The notes below the pieces were generated by a model that was not told the DNA's origin, did no database searches, and worked only from the letters and a program-made list of their open reading frames with translations. A program made the position numbers and the translations under genes. From UBA1227 sp045642705 (GTDB lineage Bacteria; Bacillota; Clostridia; Oscillospirales; Acutalibacteraceae), in assembly GCA_045642705.1 (NCBI GenBank), contig JAZUJK010000007.1, positions 118,008 through 182,007 of the forward strand: a stretch of DNA of 64,000 nucleotides. The letters are read 5' to 3'. Shown in pieces: positions 19,138-27,839 of this stretch (the stretch's first letter is position 1; each line of letters begins with the position of its first letter).

Positions 19138-20241
19138 TTAATCAAGGAAATCCTTAAGTTTCTTAGAACGTGATGGATGACGGAGTTTACGGAGAGCCTT
19201 AGCCTCAATCTGACGAATACGCTCACGTGTTACATTGAACTCCTTACCAACCTCTTCAAGTGTACGAGGGTGGCCATCTTCAAGACCGAAACGAAGAGAA
19301 AGTACTTTTTCCTCTCTTGGTGTAAGTGTCTTGAGAACCTCTGCAAGTTGTTCCTTTAAAAGAAGCATTGATGCAGCATCTGCTGGTGCCAATGCATCAT
19401 CATCAGGAATAAAGTCACCGAGATGTGAATCCTCTTCCTCACCAATTGGAGTCTCGAGTGAAACTGGCTCCTGAGCTACACGCAATATCTCACGAACCTT
19501 CTCAACAGGCATATCAAGACGCTCAGCAATTTCTTCTGCTGTTGGATCACGTCCATTCTCATGAAGAAGAATTGAGTTTGTCTTCTTAACTTTATTGATT
19601 GTTTCAACCATATGTACTGGGATACGAATTGTTCTTGCCTGGTCAGCAATAGCACGTGTGATTGCCTGACGAATCCACCAAGTAGCATATGTAGAGAACT
19701 TAAATCCCTTAGTAAAATCGAATTTATCAACTGCCTTGATAAGTCCGAGGTTACCCTCTTGGATGAGATCGAGGAATTGCATTCCACGACCTACATAACG
19801 TTTCGCAATTGATACAACAAGACGGAGGTTGGATTCAGCAAGTTTTTTCTTAGCTTCTTCTCCTGCTGGACCTCCTTCACTGATCTTAATAGCGAGGTCG
19901 ATTTCCTCCTCTGGTGTTAGAAGTGGTACACGACCAATCTCCTTGAGATATACCTTAACAGGGTCATCCATTGCGGCATTCTTGGAATTGTCAACTGCTC
20001 CAAGTTCAACTGCCTTAGGCATCTCAAGATCGAAATTAAGACTTTCAAGTGCAGCATCACCGAGGTCATCGATAATCTCAACGCTATTCTGCTCAAGTGT
20101 TTCATAGAGCTTGTCGAGTTCATCCATGTCCATATCAACTTCAACAATTGCGGCATCAATGTCGTTTGTTGAGAGTCTACCCTGCGCTTTACCCTTTTCT
20201 ACAAGCGCATTAATGACACTGCTTTTCTTTTCATCAGCCAT
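19138..20241 (-). CDS. rpoD: RNA polymerase primary sigma factor (SigA/RpoD)
   Basis: Housekeeping sigma-70 factor of 367 residues. Region 1.1-like N-terminus with SVINALVEKGKAQGRLS, region 1.2 DPVKVYLKEIGRVPLLT, region 2 with GMQFLDLIQEGNLGLIKAVD and FSTYATWWIRQAITRAIADQ, region 3 VHMVETINK, and region 4 with the helix-turn-helix LEEVGKEFNVTRERIRQIEA. It follows dnaG by 2 bases, the classic macromolecular synthesis arrangement. Confidence 0.98.
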   Translation of the reverse strand: MADEKKSSVINALVEKGKAQGRLSTNDIDAAIVEVDMDMDELDKLYETLEQNSVEIIDDLGDAALESLNFDLEMPKAVELGAVDNSKNAAMDDPVKVYLKEIGRVPLLTPEEEIDLAIKISEGGPAGEEAKKKLAESNLRLVVSIAKRYVGRGMQFLDLIQEGNLGLIKAVDKFDFTKGFKFSTYATWWIRQAITRAIADQARTIRIPVHMVETINKVKKTNSILLHENGRDPTAEEIAERLDMPVEKVREILRVAQEPVSLETPIGEEEDSHLGDFIPDDDALAPADAASMLLLKEQLAEVLKTLTPREEKVLSLRFGLEDGHPRTLEEVGKEFNVTRERIRQIEAKALRKLRHPSRSKKLKDFLD

Positions 20242-20243
20242 TT

Positions 20244-21992
20244 TTATTCTCCTCTAAATAGTTTTAGATAATCCTCATCGCTGAGTGTTGCAGGATTGAT
20301 AGCATCACGTTCTTTCTGTTTCTTTTCCTCATGGAGGACATTGATGCAATCCATAATCTCAGCTGGTGTATTAGATACAATCTGCCCACTGCTCTGCAAT
20401 TTTACAAGTTGTCCCATTTCCTCAGGACTAAATTCCTTGGAAAGATAGATAAAGTCTATCGGTTGGCCAGATATAATTCTATCTCTCAGCACTTCATATG
20501 CGTGCCTATAAAATGGACTAGTGAAATCCTCTGGCTCGAGACTACCCTCTATTTTCTTCAAGAAATCTGGGTTCTTTTGCAAGGAGGCAATAATTGTCTC
20601 CTCTGCCTTGTGGGCTCTAATACCTGCTTCTGCTTTGTTTGATTCCTTGTCTCGATAGGTGTCAAATCCCTTTCGTAGCCCCGCATAGTCGCTCTTATTC
20701 TTCCTGTTCTGTAAGCGTTTCTCTTCGGTCTTAACCTGGGCTACTATTGCATCTCTCGAAACTCCTAGTTCATCTGACAGACGTGAGATATAAACATCCT
20801 TCTCTATTGCACCCAGTGGTGCTAAAACGGGCACGGCCTTGCGTAAGTATTTTATACGCCCATCGTCTGTTGTGAGATCTAGTCCCTCTTTGCAATTAAG
20901 AAGCTTATATTCAATTTCATTCATTGCGCCGGACAAAATGGAGCGCCAGCGCTCAGAACCAAATTTTTTAATGATTTCATCAGGATCCTTGCCCTCGCTA
21001 TATTTTAGAGGGTGGATGCTGAGTGTTGTCTGTGACAACTTTTCTATTGCTCGAGCGAGGGCCTTTTGTCCGGCCTCATCGCTGTCGTATGAGAGATATA
21101 CCTTATCTGCATAATGCGAAATAAGTCTTACCTGCTCATCTGTCAGTGCTGTGCCAAGTCCTGCCACAGCATTGGTAAATCCTGCCTTGTGGAGAGCTAT
21201 AACATCCATATAGCCCTCACATAGAATGAGGCCTTCCTCACTCGATTGCTTGGCAAAATTCAGTGCAAATATATTTTGACCCTTCTTATAAATCAGGGTA
21301 TCACTCGTATTGAGATATTTTGGCTTGGAATCGTCGAGCACACGACCACCGAATGCCACCACATTGCCACGTAGGTCAATGATAGGTGTAATAACACGGT
21401 TACGGAAGAAAGGATAGTATCCTTTCTCGCTCTTGCGTAGCAAGTCCGCTTCTAGCATCTCCTGCTGGGAATAGCCCTTGCCTCGCATATAGTTTGTAAA
21501 TGTGTTCCAATCATTTGGCGCATAACCTAGGCCAAAATGTGTAATTGTCTTTTGGTCAAGGCCACGGCCGAGCCAGTAGTTCAGTCCAACTGCACCCTCA
21601 GGGCTCAACATATATTGATGGAAGAAACGTGCAGCTTCACGATTCATCTCGAGCATGCGCTTTTTCTTCTTGATGATTGTGTCATCATATTGCTGGTCAG
21701 GCATTGGAATACCTGCCTTATCAGCAAGGAGTTTTACAGCCTCTATATAGTCGAGATTTTCAATGTCACGGATAAATGTGATTGCATCTCCGCCCTTGGT
21801 ACAGCCGTAGCAATAATATGACTGGGTATCTGGATAGACTACAAATGATGGAGTCTTCTCACTATGAAATGGACATAGACCCTTAACGAGGCGTCCGGCG
21901 CGCTTTAAATCAACATACTCGCCGATTAAGTCCTCGATATCAATTCGGTCGCGCAATTGCTCGAGGAATTGATCGCTAAGTCTTACAGCCAT
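20244..21992 (-). CDS. dnaG: DNA primase (DnaG)
   Basis: Replicative primase, 582 residues. The N-terminal zinc-binding domain has LCPFHSEKTPSF and YYCYGCTKGGD (CHCC), followed by the RNA polymerase core (LGYAPNDW, FRNRVITPIIDLRGN) and a TOPRIM site (LCEGYMDVIAL, YLSYDSDEAG). A C-terminal helicase-binding region is present but poorly conserved. It sits between the dGTPase and rpoD. Confidence 0.97.
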   Translation of the reverse strand: MAVRLSDQFLEQLRDRIDIEDLIGEYVDLKRAGRLVKGLCPFHSEKTPSFVVYPDTQSYYCYGCTKGGDAITFIRDIENLDYIEAVKLLADKAGIPMPDQQYDDTIIKKKKRMLEMNREAARFFHQYMLSPEGAVGLNYWLGRGLDQKTITHFGLGYAPNDWNTFTNYMRGKGYSQQEMLEADLLRKSEKGYYPFFRNRVITPIIDLRGNVVAFGGRVLDDSKPKYLNTSDTLIYKKGQNIFALNFAKQSSEEGLILCEGYMDVIALHKAGFTNAVAGLGTALTDEQVRLISHYADKVYLSYDSDEAGQKALARAIEKLSQTTLSIHPLKYSEGKDPDEIIKKFGSERWRSILSGAMNEIEYKLLNCKEGLDLTTDDGRIKYLRKAVPVLAPLGAIEKDVYISRLSDELGVSRDAIVAQVKTEEKRLQNRKNKSDYAGLRKGFDTYRDKESNKAEAGIRAHKAEETIIASLQKNPDFLKKIEGSLEPEDFTSPFYRHAYEVLRDRIISGQPIDFIYLSKEFSPEEMGQLVKLQSSGQIVSNTPAEIMDCINVLHEEKKQKERDAINPATLSDEDYLKLFRGE

Positions 21993-22006
21993 TTCCAGTC
22001 TCCTTT

Positions 22007-23002
22007 CTATTCAACCCAGAATTTAGGTACAAATAAATTGCTATAAGTTGCGAGAGCATAGTGGTCACTCATGCCGCTGATATAGTCACAAGCAGCGCGC
22101 TCGACGCCCTCGTTCTCCACAACTTTGATATATTCCTGTGGCATCTCATTTGGATGGTCACGGAAGTAGTTATATAACTTGATGACAATGTCCATTGCCT
22201 TGCCTTCCTCACCCTTGCATATCGGGTTGGTATAGACATTGTCGAACATGAACTTATGAATCTGCTGATATGCCTCCTCTATTTCAGGAGCCATCTTGAT
22301 ATCGTTATCAGAATTCTCAATAATCGACAGAACCATTGTATTGATTCTCTGAGCCTTGCGATAACCAAGTACATCACGCAGGGATGCTGGAATGTCATCC
22401 TCAGTTAGAATGCCCGCTCTCTCAGCATCATCTATATCGTGATTGATATATGCGATATGATCCGCGTACTTAACCAGTCTACCCTCCAAGGTGTCCGATT
22501 CTTTACCCACCGTGTGGCAAAGTATTCCGTCGCGCACCTCATATGTCAAGTTGAGACCGCGCCCTTCTTTCTCAAGCGTGTTCACAACACGGAGGCTCTG
22601 CTCATAGTGCTTAAAGCCACCTGGGAAGACCTCATTTAGAGCGCGCTCGCCTGCATGGCCAAAAGGCGTATGCCCAAGGTCGTGGCCGAGCGCAATAGCC
22701 TCCGTCAGGTCCTCGTTGAGACGCATGGCGCGGGCCATTGTTCTTGCAATCTGAGATACCTCGAGCGTATGTGTGAGTCGAGTCCTATAATGGTCACCTG
22801 TTGGAGCAAGAAAGACCTGAGTCTTGTGCTTCAGTCTTCTAAATGCAGAGCAGTGGATGATTCTATCCCTGTCACGCTGGTAAGCGGTACGGATATCATC
22901 CTCTGGCTCATCATAGAGTCTACCCTTAGTATCTCTCACATGCTGAGCTCTTGTAGCAAGAGTTATGTCTTCAATTTTTTCAGTCTCTTCTCTAATTGAC
23001 AT
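22007..23002 (-). CDS. dgt: Deoxyguanosinetriphosphate triphosphohydrolase-like protein
   Basis: A 331-residue HD-family dNTPase. Metal ligands are the His in RTRLTHTLEVSQIARTMAR and the HD pair in ALGHDLGHTPFGHAGE, with a later Asp in YADHIAYINHDIDDAE. The AFRRLKHKTQVF segment is typical of the dgt-like type found upstream of dnaG in Clostridia. It lies 14 bases before dnaG and 3 bases after the U32 gene. Together with tmk at the head of the same operon it suggests joint control of dNTP supply and primer synthesis. Confidence 0.9.
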   Translation of the reverse strand: MSIREETEKIEDITLATRAQHVRDTKGRLYDEPEDDIRTAYQRDRDRIIHCSAFRRLKHKTQVFLAPTGDHYRTRLTHTLEVSQIARTMARAMRLNEDLTEAIALGHDLGHTPFGHAGERALNEVFPGGFKHYEQSLRVVNTLEKEGRGLNLTYEVRDGILCHTVGKESDTLEGRLVKYADHIAYINHDIDDAERAGILTEDDIPASLRDVLGYRKAQRINTMVLSIIENSDNDIKMAPEIEEAYQQIHKFMFDNVYTNPICKGEEGKAMDIVIKLYNYFRDHPNEMPQEYIKVVENEGVERAACDYISGMSDHYALATYSNLFVPKFWVE

Positions 23003-23005
23003 AAT

Positions 23006-24241
23006 CTAGTCCTTTTGTTTACGAAGAATTGCACCTGCTGGAATTTCCTTGTCGCAGGCAATCTTTATTTCAGCCATTGGATTAGGTGCGACATCTATCT
23101 CCTCACCTTTTTCATTCCACATGGTATCGACTGTAATAGTGAATGGCTCTGTCGCTGGCATTAGAACTTCCAGCTCATCGCCCTTATAGAAACGGTTGCG
23201 CTGAATAACCTTGATTGCGCCATCAGCTGTACCCTCTAATACATTGGCAATGATATCCCATTCACGTATATAGATGCCGTCATAATAGACATGGGCATTT
23301 TCATTTGGATTGTTGAAATAAAATCCTGTGCAATAGTCGCGATAACTGATTTTCTTCATCTCATCAACTATCCACTTAGATGGTTTGAAATCGTGACTAG
23401 GATTTGTAAGATATTCATCTATTGCTGCCCTATATGCATTAGTAACTGCTGCAGCATAATATGCGGACTTGGCACGTCCCTCAATTTTAAAACTGTCAAC
23501 GCCAGCCTCAACAAGTTCTGGAATGTGCTCAATCATACACATATCCTGTGAGTTGAGAATATATGTGCCATCCTTATCATCTGTTATCTCAAAGTATTGG
23601 CCTGGTCGTTTCTCCTCAACCAGATGATACTTCCAGCGACAAGGCTGAGCACAGTCACCTCTGTTGGCATCTCTACCTGTCATATAGTTTGATAACATAC
23701 AGCGTCCTGAGAATGACATACACATAGCGCCATGGACGAAGCATTCTATCTCTAAATCCTTGCTTGTCTTGGCGCGGATCTCTGCGATATCGTCAAGGCA
23801 CACCTCTCGTGCCAAGACTATACGCTTGGCGCCGAGATCATGGAGGACGTTGGCTGTCTCATAGTTTACTACGCCCGTCTGAGTAGACATATGTATGTCT
23901 ATGTTAGGGGCGTACTTCTGCGCCATGCGCATAACGCCAACGTCCGCGATAATAAACGCGTCGACGCCCGCGTCTGCTGCCTGCTCGAAAAATGCTGGCA
24001 ATTCTGGCACCTCATTATTTCTCGGTAGCGTATTAGCTACGAGATGAACCTTGGTGCCAATCGCATGGCATTTTTCTACAGCCAATTTCAGTTTATTGCT
24101 ATTAAAACTCTCCGTCGCAGCGCGCATGTTGAACAACTTGCCGCCTAGATAAACGGCATCTGCGCCATAGTGAAGCGCAGCCTCTAGTCGTTCCTCATCG
24201 CCCGCTGGTGCGAGGAGTTCTGGTCGTTTCTGTAAATCCAT
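23006..24241 (-). CDS. U32-family protein, probable tRNA hydroxylation protein TrhP
   Basis: A 411-residue U32 protein. The N-terminus RPELLAPAGDEERLEAALHY and the cysteine-rich signature CFVHGAMCMSFSGRCMLSN followed by RGDCAQPCRW match U32 proteins. Although named peptidases, the YegQ/TrhP branch is known to take part in 5-hydroxyuridine formation at U34 of tRNA, probably with an iron-sulfur cluster. Its place after mltG parallels B. subtilis yrrL (mltG) to yrrN/yrrO (trhP1/trhP2), supporting the TrhP reading over a protease. Confidence 0.85.
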   Translation of the reverse strand: MDLQKRPELLAPAGDEERLEAALHYGADAVYLGGKLFNMRAATESFNSNKLKLAVEKCHAIGTKVHLVANTLPRNNEVPELPAFFEQAADAGVDAFIIADVGVMRMAQKYAPNIDIHMSTQTGVVNYETANVLHDLGAKRIVLAREVCLDDIAEIRAKTSKDLEIECFVHGAMCMSFSGRCMLSNYMTGRDANRGDCAQPCRWKYHLVEEKRPGQYFEITDDKDGTYILNSQDMCMIEHIPELVEAGVDSFKIEGRAKSAYYAAAVTNAYRAAIDEYLTNPSHDFKPSKWIVDEMKKISYRDYCTGFYFNNPNENAHVYYDGIYIREWDIIANVLEGTADGAIKVIQRNRFYKGDELEVLMPATEPFTITVDTMWNEKGEEIDVAPNPMAEIKIACDKEIPAGAILRKQKD

Positions 24242-24251
24242 AATTTCCCTC

Positions 24252-25601
24252 TTATGAAATCTTGTTTACATTTGCACGGTGTTCCTCACCGGTCTTGCCG
24301 AGATAGATATTTCCACTGCTGTCGTGGCAGAAGAAATAGTAACCATGCTTCTCATAATAGAGAACTGCCTCAATGGCATCTCTACCAGGTGAGCAGATAG
24401 GTCCTACTGGCAAATTAGCACGGTCATATGTGCTATATTTCTTGACATAGTCCTGATACTCTCCAGCAGATACATTTGGCTTAACATACTTCTGAAGATA
24501 GGATGTTGTTGTATCAGATTGCAAGAATCTCCAGCTATTGGAGTTGAGACGATTGATAAATACGCCTGCAATAGTTGGCATCTGCTCGGAGTCAGCAGCC
24601 TCGCGCTGTACGAGAGATGCAAGTGTGATAACCTCATCACAAGTGAGACCAAGTGACTTGGCCGCAGCCTCATACTTCTCGTCCCATACTGTATCAAACT
24701 GACCAAGTAATTTGTTGATTACAGAACTTGCATTTTGGTCAACGAAGAATTCATATGTCTCAGGATATAAATATCCCTCTAGCCAGTCATATCTCTGTGA
24801 CTTGTTCTCGATTGCATTGAGGAAGCTGTAATTGAATGTTGCGCTCTCAAGGTTCTTATAGAACTCATCCTTCTGGCATACGCCAGCCTTCTCAAGTTTG
24901 TTAGCTATCTGAGCGATTGAATAACCCTCAGGGATGGTGACTGTAACTGTATCCTTAGTCTGCTTATCCTGACATGTGATAAGCATCTTCTCAAGTCCCA
25001 TTGAAGGAGTGAGATAATATACACCACTCAAGTATTTTGGACTTGAATGAAGGTCAGATGTAAATGACATAAACATCTTGCATAAAACGCCGTGCTTTAT
25101 GAGACCTTCTTTTCTCAATTGATGGATAATCTTGTTAGTTGTGGCACCCTCAGATATAGTAATGGTCTTAACTTCATCGCTTCTGTGGAGAGCCAATATA
25201 TCATTGACAAAGGACATTGTATAGACTGAGAGAAGAGCGGATATTACAACAAGTACAGCGACATAAATCAAAATGCCCTTCGTAGATTTTGGTTTTTTAA
25301 TAGAAACGCCAGCAGGCTTCTTGCTCGGAGCCTTCTTGTTGTTAGAAGGCCTACGAGGAGGCTCACGCTGTGGCTCCGGTGATGGAGCAGGTGCCGGTTT
25401 TTTCGCAGCAAAATAAACCTCTCCCGTGTAATAGGTAGGGGTTGGTTCATCACTACTATTAGTCTCCTGAGGTCTCGGTCTCTGTTGTGCAGGCATAGGT
25501 CGCTGTGTTACCTGCTGAGCCTTAGGAATATCAGATGCAGCCTTCTCTGCGTTTATGTTAGACATAAGCGCTTCCAGCTCTTTATCAACATCAAAATCCA
25601 A
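24252..25601 (-). CDS. mltG: Endolytic murein transglycosylase (MltG)
   Basis: Membrane-bound lytic transglycosylase that cuts nascent glycan strands. The 449-residue protein has a long Pro/Lys-rich cytoplasmic N-terminus, one membrane helix (ILIYVAVLVVISALLSVY, near residue 115), a LysM-like subdomain (VTVTIPEGYSIAQIANKLEK) and the YceG domain with the catalytic Glu in LASLVQREAADSEQMPTIAG. The start is TTG at 25601 with GGAGG about 9 bases upstream. The acidic N-terminal tail is longer than in E. coli MltG. Confidence 0.93.
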   Translation of the reverse strand: MDFDVDKELEALMSNINAEKAASDIPKAQQVTQRPMPAQQRPRPQETNSSDEPTPTYYTGEVYFAAKKPAPAPSPEPQREPPRRPSNNKKAPSKKPAGVSIKKPKSTKGILIYVAVLVVISALLSVYTMSFVNDILALHRSDEVKTITISEGATTNKIIHQLRKEGLIKHGVLCKMFMSFTSDLHSSPKYLSGVYYLTPSMGLEKMLITCQDKQTKDTVTVTIPEGYSIAQIANKLEKAGVCQKDEFYKNLESATFNYSFLNAIENKSQRYDWLEGYLYPETYEFFVDQNASSVINKLLGQFDTVWDEKYEAAAKSLGLTCDEVITLASLVQREAADSEQMPTIAGVFINRLNSNSWRFLQSDTTTSYLQKYVKPNVSAGEYQDYVKKYSTYDRANLPVGPICSPGRDAIEAVLYYEKHGYYFFCHDSSGNIYLGKTGEEHRANVNKIS

Positions 25602-25622
25602 TCTACTTGTCCTCCAAATTTA

Positions 25623-26174
25623 TTAGAATCTGCATTGCATAGAATCTGTAACTCTACGTGCAGCATCTATTCCTACAAATCTTGCGGCGATAGCCTCGCC
25701 GAAATGAACAGCGCTTCCAGGGCCGTCAGCCGTTATGATATTGCCATCCTCTACAACTGCTCCACCTGTAAATACTGAGCAATGAAGTTCTCTCTCAAAG
25801 CCTGGGAAACAGGTAGCCTTCCTGCCCTTGAGCAGTCCGAGGTGTCCAAGCACTGATGGTGCAGCACAGATAGCGCAAATCAGTCTATCATTATCTGCAC
25901 AATACTTTAGCGCCTGGCGTACATCAGCGCTGGCATCAAGATTCTTGGTGCCAGGCATTCCGCCAGGTAATATGACAGCATCTATATCGTTATAGTCAAT
26001 ATCGGAAAGTAATATATCTGCTTTGACTTTTATGCCATGTGCGCCCTCTATCATATAGTCTGAGGAATCTTCAACCGCTACGGTTTCAACCTCTACACCA
26101 GCACGGCGCAAAATATCAGTTGGTGCTATTGCTTCTATCTCTTCAAATCCATTTGCAAGAAACAAATAAACCAT
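25623..26174 (-). CDS. DJ-1/PfpI family protein (YajL/ThiJ type)
   Basis: A 183-residue protein of the DJ-1 superfamily. The nucleophile elbow is ICAICAAPSVLGHLG, the acidic partner is in NGFEEIEAIAPTDILRRAG, and AVILPGGMPGTKNL completes the pattern. Members are reported as glyoxalases or protein/metabolite repair factors; the activity here is not determined. It sits 13 bases downstream of the GNAT gene in the operon led by tmk. Confidence 0.9.
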   Translation of the reverse strand: MVYLFLANGFEEIEAIAPTDILRRAGVEVETVAVEDSSDYMIEGAHGIKVKADILLSDIDYNDIDAVILPGGMPGTKNLDASADVRQALKYCADNDRLICAICAAPSVLGHLGLLKGRKATCFPGFERELHCSVFTGGAVVEDGNIITADGPGSAVHFGEAIAARFVGIDAARRVTDSMQCRF

Positions 26175-26187
26175 TCTATGTCATCTC

Positions 26188-27051
26188 CTACATCAAAACC
26201 TGTCCGCAGTATGCATTTCTCATAGTCTTGAGAGCCGCTGTTGCTTCATCGTTTAGAGGGAGAGCCATTCCTACTCTCTCAATATGCTCATCTGCTGAAT
26301 GAATATTAGAATTAACTGGGAGATTGAATGTGAACTTCTCAGCCTCATCCTCCATGAGGAGCATAGTAAAGAGTTCACCAGGATCTGAAAGTGTGCAGAG
26401 TTCCTCAACATATACAGTATCCTTGCCCATGTTGTACATAGCATATCCGTCACTTGTGAAAGCAACTGAACCTGCTGACATATTATGGGAGAGCATACCA
26501 TAGTCGAGTGTCTCTTTGTCCCAGTTGATATAGTCACCAAAACCGAGACAATCCATTCTTGTATTTAAAATGTCAAGTGAATATGCATAGGTGAGATCTG
26601 GCTCAACAGCGCGTGCTTCAAGTTCAGCACGTGTGAATCTTACAACCTTCTTGTAGAATGCTACCCAATATCCATACTTGCCGTAGAAATCAAAGAGATC
26701 ATCGCTCGCAGGTGTGAGTGTAAGATAGTCAATTGCACGCTGTGATGCTATCATCTGAGCATATTTCATAATTGCGCTCATATGTCCCTTACCTCTGTGG
26801 CTAGGATGTGTAGCCGCAGCATATAGGAAATAAGAGCTATAACATCTTCCATTGATAATTAGCTGGCAAGGAATTAGGAATGCACATGATACAACTATTC
26901 CCTCTTCACGTGAAGCTATTGCTAGTCCATCAACAAACATCTTATCAAGGAATGTCTGAGTGAAGTCATCTGTGTCTTGAAAAGACATACGCCAGATAGC
27001 TTTCAGATCGTCAAAATCATTTCTTGTTAAAAAGCCTACATCATGTTGCAT
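26188..27051 (-). CDS. GNAT family N-acetyltransferase
   Basis: A 287-residue acetyltransferase. The acetyl-CoA binding motif is AAATHPSHRGKGHMSAIMKY (R/Q-x-x-G-x-G/A form), followed by a DYLTLTPASDDLFDFYGKYGY segment. The C-terminal 130 residues form a second region without a recognisable motif, similar in layout to two-domain Eis-like GNAT proteins. The substrate is unknown. The ATG overlaps the end of tmk by 16 bases, and GGAGGAATT precedes it. Confidence 0.82.
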   Translation of the reverse strand: MQHDVGFLTRNDFDDLKAIWRMSFQDTDDFTQTFLDKMFVDGLAIASREEGIVVSCAFLIPCQLIINGRCYSSYFLYAAATHPSHRGKGHMSAIMKYAQMIASQRAIDYLTLTPASDDLFDFYGKYGYWVAFYKKVVRFTRAELEARAVEPDLTYAYSLDILNTRMDCLGFGDYINWDKETLDYGMLSHNMSAGSVAFTSDGYAMYNMGKDTVYVEELCTLSDPGELFTMLLMEDEAEKFTFNLPVNSNIHSADEHIERVGMALPLNDEATAALKTMRNAYCGQVLM

Positions 27052-27698
27052 ATAAATTCCTCCAGGTCTTTTGCTATTGAATCGATGCTACGTGGTTCAT
27101 CGTCCTCATAGCACTTAACTATTTTCCAACCGAGTTTTGATGCGGCATAAAGTCCTGCCTCTCGGCATGCTTTTAGATAAGCCACATCTGCTTCGTGGAC
27201 ATCTTTCTTGCCCTCGTCGCCATTGTATCGGGACGTCATCAGTTTCTGTGATATCTCAACTGGCATGTCAAGGAATACCACAAGCGATGGTTTCGGAACA
27301 CCAATCTTGTTATATTCAAAGTCCTCGAGCCATTCGAGATACTCGTCCCATTTATCCTGTGAGAGTTTGGTCATCTGATGAGCCGCATTGGAAGTTGCAT
27401 ATCTGTCCGCCAAGATAACCTTGCCACTCTCATATTCTGTTTTCCATTTTGTAGTAAAGTTTGCGAACCTATCCACTGCATAGAAGCTGGATGCTGCATA
27501 TGCATTTACATCCGTTGGCTTCGATCCAAATTCACCGCCGAGATACATCTTAACAAGTGCGGATGAATTGGATTCATAGTCGGGAAGTTTTATCTGGTGC
27601 ACCGGAACTCCTTTGTCTTGCAAGTATTTCTTCACAAGCTCAATTTGAGTTGATTTTCCAGAACCATCCAGTCCCTCAATGACAATCAGTTTACCCAT
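27036..27698 (-). CDS. tmk: Thymidylate kinase
   Basis: Phosphorylates dTMP to dTDP. The P-loop is VIEGLDGSGKSTQIE, the DR motif is LADRYATSNAAHQ, and a LID-type Arg region is SRYNGDEGKKDVHE. At 220 residues it is close to the usual length. A GTG at 27707 is also in frame, but AGGTGA fits the ATG at 27698. It heads an operon that runs to rpoD. The sequence is of a divergent, Clostridia-type branch, so another nucleoside monophosphate kinase specificity cannot be fully excluded. Confidence 0.85.
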   Translation of the reverse strand: MGKLIVIEGLDGSGKSTQIELVKKYLQDKGVPVHQIKLPDYESNSSALVKMYLGGEFGSKPTDVNAYAASSFYAVDRFANFTTKWKTEYESGKVILADRYATSNAAHQMTKLSQDKWDEYLEWLEDFEYNKIGVPKPSLVVFLDMPVEISQKLMTSRYNGDEGKKDVHEADVAYLKACREAGLYAASKLGWKIVKCYEDDEPRSIDSIAKDLEEFICNMM

Positions 27699-27764
27699 TT
27701 CTTTCACCTATTAAACATATTATATAAATATTATTTAATTATAAACATACTTATAGACCTTACA

Positions 27765-27793
27765 ATTATATCAAAGTTATCTTAAAAATACAA
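27765..27793 (-). promoter_or_regulatory. Promoter of the tmk-to-rpoD operon
   Basis: Minus strand: TTGTAT (27788-27793), 17 bases, TATAAT (27765-27770) with a TG one base upstream (TGATATAAT, extended -10). It leaves a leader of about 60 bases before tmk. Confidence 0.75.
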
Positions 27794-27827
27794 CAAAAAA
27801 GCACGCCAGATGATTTGACGTGCTTTT
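27793..27827 (-). terminator. Terminator of nnr
   Basis: AAAAGCACG / CGTGCTTTT arms (27797-27805 and 27819-27827), giving a GC-rich stem followed by a U6 run on the minus strand, 13 bases after the nnr stop. Confidence 0.85.
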
Positions 27828-27839
27828 GAGTTACTATTT

